Notes under the pieces: generated by a model | Database searches by the model: none | What the model saw: the letters and a program-made list of their open reading frames with translations, nothing else | What the model was told of the DNA's origin: nothing | In this document: positions 14,529-18,519 of the stretch, piece by piece | Position numbering within the stretch: the first letter of the stretch is position 1 | Layout of the letters: each line of letters begins with the position of its first letter | DNA from: an uncultured bacterium | Lineage (GTDB): Bacteria > Cyanobacteriota > Vampirovibrionia > Gastranaerophilales > Gastranaerophilaceae | Reading direction: 5' to 3' | Assembly: GCA_900549855.1 (NCBI GenBank) | Contig: URPS01000042.1 | Coordinates: 1 to 18,519, forward strand | Length of the DNA: 18,519 nt | Made by a program: the position numbers and the translations under genes

Positions 14529-17198
14529 ATGCTTAAAGGAAATGAAATTAGAAAATTATACTTAGATTATTTCAAGAACAAGCACCAACACACCATTGTT
14601 GAAAGTTCAAGCCTTGTTCCTGACAATCCGACTGTTTTATTAACAACAGCCGGCATGTTACAATTTTTACCTATATTTTTAGGTATCCAAAAGTCACCAT
14701 ATAACCCAGCCAGAGCTACTTCTTGTCAAAAATGTGCAAGAGCTGGCGGTAAAGATTCTGATATCGAAAACGTTGGAAGGACTCCACGTCACCACACTTT
14801 CTTTGAAATGTTAGGTAACTTTTCATTTGGTGACTATTATAAGAAAGAAGTTATTCCTTGGGCTTGGGAATTTGTAACAGAAGTCCTTAAGTTAGACAAA
14901 GATAGACTTTGGATAACTATTTATGAAACAGATGACGAAGCTTATAAAATCTGGAGAAGTATTGGTGTTCCGGATGAACGCATCAAAAGAAAAGGTAAAA
15001 AAGATAACTTCTGGGGCCCTCCGGGGGCTTCAGGTTCTTGCGGTCCTTGCTCAGAAATCCACTACGACTTAGGTGAACAATACAAATGTGATGACCCTCG
15101 TGGATGCGGAATTGACACTTGTGAATGTGACAGATGGGTAGAAATTTGGAATCTTGTATTCACAGAACTTTATCAAGATGAAGAAGGAAATCAATCTCCG
15201 CTTGAACACAAAAATGTTGATACCGGCATGGGGCTAGAACGTATCGCAATGGTTTGCCAAGGTGTAGCTTCTACATTTGAAACAGATTTATTAAGACCAA
15301 TTTTGGACAAAGTTTCTGAAATGAGTGGAGTAGCTTACAAGCAATCAGAAAAAACTGACGTATCTTTAAGAATCATTACAGACCACGCAAGATGCGTAAG
15401 TTTCTTGATTTCTGACGGTGTAATCCCTGGGAATGAAGGCAGAAGCTACGTTTTAAGAATGATTTTAAGACGTGCACTTCGTCACGGTAAAATTCTCGGT
15501 ATGGAATTACCATTCTTATACAAACTTGTTGACGTTGTTGTCGATAATTATGGTGAAGCTTATCCTGATTTGGTTAAAAATAAAGCTAAGATTATTGATG
15601 TTATTAAAAAAGAAGAAGAAAGATTCGCTAAAACTCTTGATAGAGGATATAAAATGCTTGAAGAATTTATTTCTGAAAAGAAAGATATTGATGGCGAAAG
15701 TGCTTTCAAACTTTATGATACATACGGTTTCCCATTTGAATTAACAAAAGAAATTGCAGAAGAAAATAAACTTGCTATTGATGAAGAAGGTTTCAAAAAA
15801 GCAATGCAAGAACAAAAAGACAGAGCAAAAGCTGCTGCTGAAAAGATTTCTGTAACAGGTGATATGAAATATGCAAAAGTAGAAGATGAAGTTGGTTCAA
15901 CGGAATTCGTTGGATACCTTGTTGATTGCTGCGAAGCTAAAATCCTTGCAACTATTGAAGGCGAAGGATACACTGATATCGTTCTTGACAGAACTCCATT
16001 CTACGCAGAATGTGGTGGTCAAGTTGGTGATAGCGGATATATTGTTAACGAAAACTTGAAAGCAGAAGTTTTAACAACATTCAAAGTTAACCACCTATTC
16101 GTTCACAGATGCCAAATCGTAAATGGAGAAGTTAATATTGGTGATTATGTATTCGCTCAGATTGATTCTGCAAGAAGAAATCAAATCAGAGTTCATCATA
16201 CATCTGCTCACTTGTTGCAGGCAGCTTTGATTAAGGTTCTTGGCGACGAAGTTAAGCAAGCAGGTTCTCAAGTTGAAGAAAACAGAATGAGATTTGACTT
16301 TTCTTTCTCACGTGCGATGACACCGGCTGAAGTTCAAAAAACAGAAGAAATCATCAACAAATGGATTGGTGAAAAACTTCCGGTTCATACAGATGTTATG
16401 GATATTGAAGAAGCAAAATTAACCGGCGCAACAGCATTATTCGGCGAAAAATACGAAGATGTCGTAAGGGTTGTTTCAATAGGAAACGGCTGCTCTAAAT
16501 TCGCTTGCAAATCTTGTAAAGACAATGGTAGCTGTGCTGCTCAAAATGAAGAAAAAGAAGACGAAACAATCTCAAGAGAATTCTGTGCCGGTACTCACGC
16601 ATCTAATACAGGCGATTTAAGATTAATTAAAATCGTTTCAGAAGGTGCAATTGCTGCAGGTACAAGAAGAATAGAAGCTGTTGTTGCAGAAGCTGCAATT
16701 AATTACTTGAATGCAAAATCAGCTGAAATCGACAAGCTTGCTTCTAAATTCAAAGTTCATTTTGATGAAGTTGAACCAAGAATTGAAAAATTGTTGGATG
16801 AAAATAAAGAACTTCAAAAATCTTTAGAACAAACTAAAGCAGAAATGGCTAAGAGTAAATTCTCAACATTCATTTCTAAAGCTCAAGATATCGAAGGCGG
16901 AAAATTATTTATTTCTAAGATTGAAAACTTTGATGGTGATGCTATTAAAGCCGGAATCGAAATGTTGGCTTCAAAATTGGGTGAAAGCATAATCGTTCTT
17001 GCAAATGACAGAATGGTTATTGTAAAAGTAAGTGACAGTTTTGTTAAAAAAGGTATTAATGCCGGAAAAATTGTCGGAGAAATTGCAAAAGCTACCGGAG
17101 CAAACGGTGGCGGACGTCCAAATTTTGCACAAGGCGGAGTTAAAGACGCTGCTAAGTTAGAAGAAATTCTTGCTAAGATTGAAAGCGATTTGAAATAA
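14529..17198 (+). CDS. alaS: Alanyl-tRNA synthetase
   Basis: Charges tRNA-Ala and clears mischarged Ser/Gly-tRNA. The 889 residues are full length. Aminoacylation domain: RHHTFFEMLGNFSFGDY at 87-103, SCGPCSEIHYD at 170-180, GLERIAMV at 235-242, GNEGRSYVLRMILRRALRHG at 301-320. Editing domain: the zinc-binding HHTSAH (H557, H561) and CAGTH (C686, H690). C-terminal domain: GGGRPNFAQGG at 860-870. Two cysteine-rich insertions stand out: C187-C193-C198-C200 in the aminoacylation domain, which other bacterial AlaRS share in some form, and C655-C660-C663-C668 followed by an acidic stretch just before CAGTH, which I do not recall as standard. The ATG has AAAGGAA upstream. Single-gene unit with promoter and terminator. 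Confidence 0.97.
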   Translation: MLKGNEIRKLYLDYFKNKHQHTIVESSSLVPDNPTVLLTTAGMLQFLPIFLGIQKSPYNPARATSCQKCARAGGKDSDIENVGRTPRHHTFFEMLGNFSFGDYYKKEVIPWAWEFVTEVLKLDKDRLWITIYETDDEAYKIWRSIGVPDERIKRKGKKDNFWGPPGASGSCGPCSEIHYDLGEQYKCDDPRGCGIDTCECDRWVEIWNLVFTELYQDEEGNQSPLEHKNVDTGMGLERIAMVCQGVASTFETDLLRPILDKVSEMSGVAYKQSEKTDVSLRIITDHARCVSFLISDGVIPGNEGRSYVLRMILRRALRHGKILGMELPFLYKLVDVVVDNYGEAYPDLVKNKAKIIDVIKKEEERFAKTLDRGYKMLEEFISEKKDIDGESAFKLYDTYGFPFELTKEIAEENKLAIDEEGFKKAMQEQKDRAKAAAEKISVTGDMKYAKVEDEVGSTEFVGYLVDCCEAKILATIEGEGYTDIVLDRTPFYAECGGQVGDSGYIVNENLKAEVLTTFKVNHLFVHRCQIVNGEVNIGDYVFAQIDSARRNQIRVHHTSAHLLQAALIKVLGDEVKQAGSQVEENRMRFDFSFSRAMTPAEVQKTEEIINKWIGEKLPVHTDVMDIEEAKLTGATALFGEKYEDVVRVVSIGNGCSKFACKSCKDNGSCAAQNEEKEDETISREFCAGTHASNTGDLRLIKIVSEGAIAAGTRRIEAVVAEAAINYLNAKSAEIDKLASKFKVHFDEVEPRIEKLLDENKELQKSLEQTKAEMAKSKFSTFISKAQDIEGGKLFISKIENFDGDAIKAGIEMLASKLGESIIVLANDRMVIVKVSDSFVKKGINAGKIVGEIAKATGANGGGRPNFAQGGVKDAAKLEEILAKIESDLK

Positions 17199-17219
17199 TA
17201 GATTGCAAAACATATAGTA

Positions 17220-17254
17220 AAACGAGGCGAAATGCTTTGCATTTCGCCTCGTTT
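17220..17254. terminator. Strong hairpin terminator after alaS
   Basis: Sixteen-nucleotide perfect arms (AAACGAGGCGAAATGC, 17220-17235, with 17239-17254) around a TTT loop. The following GTTTGTTATATATATTT is only moderately T-rich, and on the minus strand TTTTACT follows, so it could stop transcripts from either side. Confidence 0.75.
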
Positions 17255-17325
17255 GTTATATATATTTACAAAAAGGCAATTTTTCTCCATAAGATGACTT
17301 TATATATTTATAGGAAAGGAATATT

Positions 17326-17637
17326 ATGACCTCTCGAGTATTCACATATTCTCCAAACAATACTTACGCAAATGATTATTATAATGCTTGCAAAAAGTTT
17401 GATAATATTCAGGCAAAAGTCATCAATTACGAACACAAAACCGATGACCGCGAAAGTCCCGAATACAAAAAGATGATTGAGGAATTCAGATATTGGGACA
17501 ATCAGGTACCTGAAACATCAAATATTGCAGGTGCTTATGAAGTAAAACTTGCGCAAAAAGAAGAAGAGAAACAAGCAAAACAAGACAAGCAAAATGTTTC
17601 AAATCCTATTGGAATGAATTTGAACTATTTAGCATAG
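17326..17637 (+). CDS. Small hypothetical protein
   Basis: A 103-residue soluble protein that I do not recognise. It is highly charged, with a tyrosine/asparagine-rich N-terminus (YSPNNTYANDYYNACKKFD), a middle with DDRESPEYKKMIEEFRYWD, and a lysine/glutamate/glutamine helix (AQKEEEKQAKQDKQ) near the end. There is no signal peptide or membrane segment. A good AGGAAAGGA site lies just before ATG 17326, which supports real translation. It follows the alaS terminator and converges on the TsaC gene with a 20-nt gap. Function unknown. Confidence 0.65.
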   Translation: MTSRVFTYSPNNTYANDYYNACKKFDNIQAKVINYEHKTDDRESPEYKKMIEEFRYWDNQVPETSNIAGAYEVKLAQKEEEKQAKQDKQNVSNPIGMNLNYLA

Positions 17638-17657
17638 TTAAAAAACTATAATGAAAA

Positions 17658-18519
17658 TTATATTTCGATTTCACCTTGCCTAAAAATAACCGCTTTTCCA
17701 TCTTTAAATCCGGCAACGGTAGAAGCTTTACCCTTAGCTTCACAGCCATAGGATGGTATTACTAAATCGACTTGCTCTCCAATGTATTTAACCGCTTCAT
17801 CATAACTCAATGCAGCAGGTTCTCCGGAAAGATTTGCGCTTGTTGTAGCAAGCACATGCCCATCAATATTTTTACAAATATTTGCAAATGTCGCATTATC
17901 AGGAATTCTGACTCCAACTGTCGGCATTCCTGATGTAATATAGTCCGGTGTTTTTTCGGATTTTTCAAGAACCAATGTTAATGCCCCAGGGAAATGCTGT
18001 TTTATTAACTTTTGCGCTTCCTTTTCAATGGGTTGTTTTACATATTCTAACAAATTATAAAACTCGTTACTCATCAATATTAGTGGTTTTTTCCCATCTC
18101 TATGTTTAATTTCGTAAATTTTCTTTACAGCTTCTTCGTTATCAGGAAGACATCCTATTCCCCAAACTGTATCTGTAACGAATGCTATAACACCATCATT
18201 TTCTAATACATCTTTTAATATATTATTTTCTTCTTCATATTCTTTTATAATAAATTCATTTTCATGTAGCCCACTTGTTAATTTATCTATTTCATAAAAA
18301 CCTGTTGGAAGTCCTGTTATTTCTCCTCTTTGGTTACTTAATTTTTCTAAGTTTTCCTGTGCTTTAAATACTACATCTTGAATCTTATGAAACTCTGATG
18401 ATTTTCTTGTTTTAGCAACATTTAAAATCTTCATTTCAGCGCTTTCTAATATATCATTAACATTTCCATTTTCAATCATTGATTCATTTATTGAGGCCTT
18501 GGCTTTCTCTCCGTCTTCA
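17658..18519 (-). CDS. tsaC: DnaB-segment / threonylcarbamoyl-AMP synthase fusion, 5'-partial
   Basis: The frame stays open to the right edge; the ATG at 18479 is one possible start, but 13 more in-frame codons without a stop precede it. From ATG 18479 it is 273 residues. Residues 79-273 are a complete TsaC/YrdC/Sua5 domain that makes threonylcarbamoyl-AMP from threonine, bicarbonate and ATP for t6A37 of tRNA. It shows GVIAFVTDTVWGIGC at 96-110, IKHRDGKKPLIL at 124-135, PGALTLVL at 164-171, VGVRIPDN at 188-195 and TTSANLSGEPA at 212-222. Residues 1-78 match the DnaB linker and first strand, with ESAEMKIL, GEITGLPTGFYEIDKLTSGL and ENEFII, stopping where DnaB would enter Walker A. No ATG, GTG or TTG suited to a separate TsaC start lies at the junction. 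It is either a true fusion or a misassembly. Confidence 0.85.
   Translation of the reverse strand, partial: EDGEKAKASINESMIENGNVNDILESAEMKILNVAKTRKSSEFHKIQDVVFKAQENLEKLSNQRGEITGLPTGFYEIDKLTSGLHENEFIIKEYEEENNILKDVLENDGVIAFVTDTVWGIGCLPDNEEAVKKIYEIKHRDGKKPLILMSNEFYNLLEYVKQPIEKEAQKLIKQHFPGALTLVLEKSEKTPDYITSGMPTVGVRIPDNATFANICKNIDGHVLATTSANLSGEPAALSYDEAVKYIGEQVDLVIPSYGCEAKGKASTVAGFKDGKAVIFRQGEIEI
18246..18519 (-). other. DnaB helicase-derived segment lacking Walker A
   Basis: This is the N-terminal part of the preceding fused frame. It resembles the DnaB linker region up to the first strand of the helicase domain (GLPTGFYEIDKLTSGL is close to the DnaB pattern GxPTGFxxLDxxxxGL). The usual continuation, AARPxMGKT, is replaced by TsaC sequence. 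The DnaB N-terminal domain, if present, lies beyond the window. Confidence 0.75.

Noticed and set aside
17453..17465. 13-nt match AAAGTCCCGAATA between the leader-RNA terminator and the small gene at 17326-17637
   Set aside because: It falls inside codons for a charged peptide; a few 13-nt matches are expected by chance in a window this long, and no wider similarity is seen.

Overview
The window is AT-rich, densely coded bacterial chromosome with Gram-negative-style housekeeping genes. The best guess is a non-photosynthetic relative of Cyanobacteria, of the gut Gastranaerophilales / Melainabacteria type. Three points support this: atpD-atpC stand apart from any other ATP synthase genes, as atpB-atpE do in cyanobacteria; a very large repeat protein is present; and two unrelated proteins start with a similar short leader followed by TTFRG or PTFNA. 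This placement is inference, with no rRNA or marker-tree evidence in the window.

Layout. 1-4245: 3' part of a giant repeat protein gene, open at the left edge. 4246-4419: two palindromes with the same core, one of them a likely terminator, then a promoter. 4420-6764: atpD, a hairpin-forming spacer of 8-nt units, atpC and a small exported protein. 6832-7797: mraY (peptidoglycan lipid I synthesis). 7858-9663: a promoter followed by hpf, a family 2 glycosyltransferase and rdgB, closely spaced. 9694-11190 (minus): a multi-pass membrane protein of unknown function, preceded by a leader of about 150 nt with a strong promoter, a long stem and a terminator. The left arm of that terminator can pair with either of two copies of CGGGACTT, so this is a candidate riboswitch, attenuator or small RNA. 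11456-13321 (plus): a divergent glycogen-synthase-fold protein lacking key residues. 13306-14394 (minus): a protein built almost entirely of tandem helix-turn-helix units, overlapping the preceding gene tail to tail. 14529-17198: alaS with its own promoter and a strong terminator hairpin. 17326-17637: a small hypothetical protein. 17658-18519 (minus): an open reading frame in which a DnaB helicase segment, ending just before the Walker A position, runs in frame into a complete TsaC/YrdC threonylcarbamoyl-AMP synthase.

The named genes cover energy (atpDC), cell wall (mraY), translation (alaS, hpf, tsaC) and nucleotide-pool cleaning (rdgB). The accessory interest lies in the giant repeat protein, the structured leader RNA, the poly-HTH protein, the degenerate glycogen synthase and the DnaB-TsaC chimera. 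No tRNA, rRNA, CRISPR array or transposase was seen.
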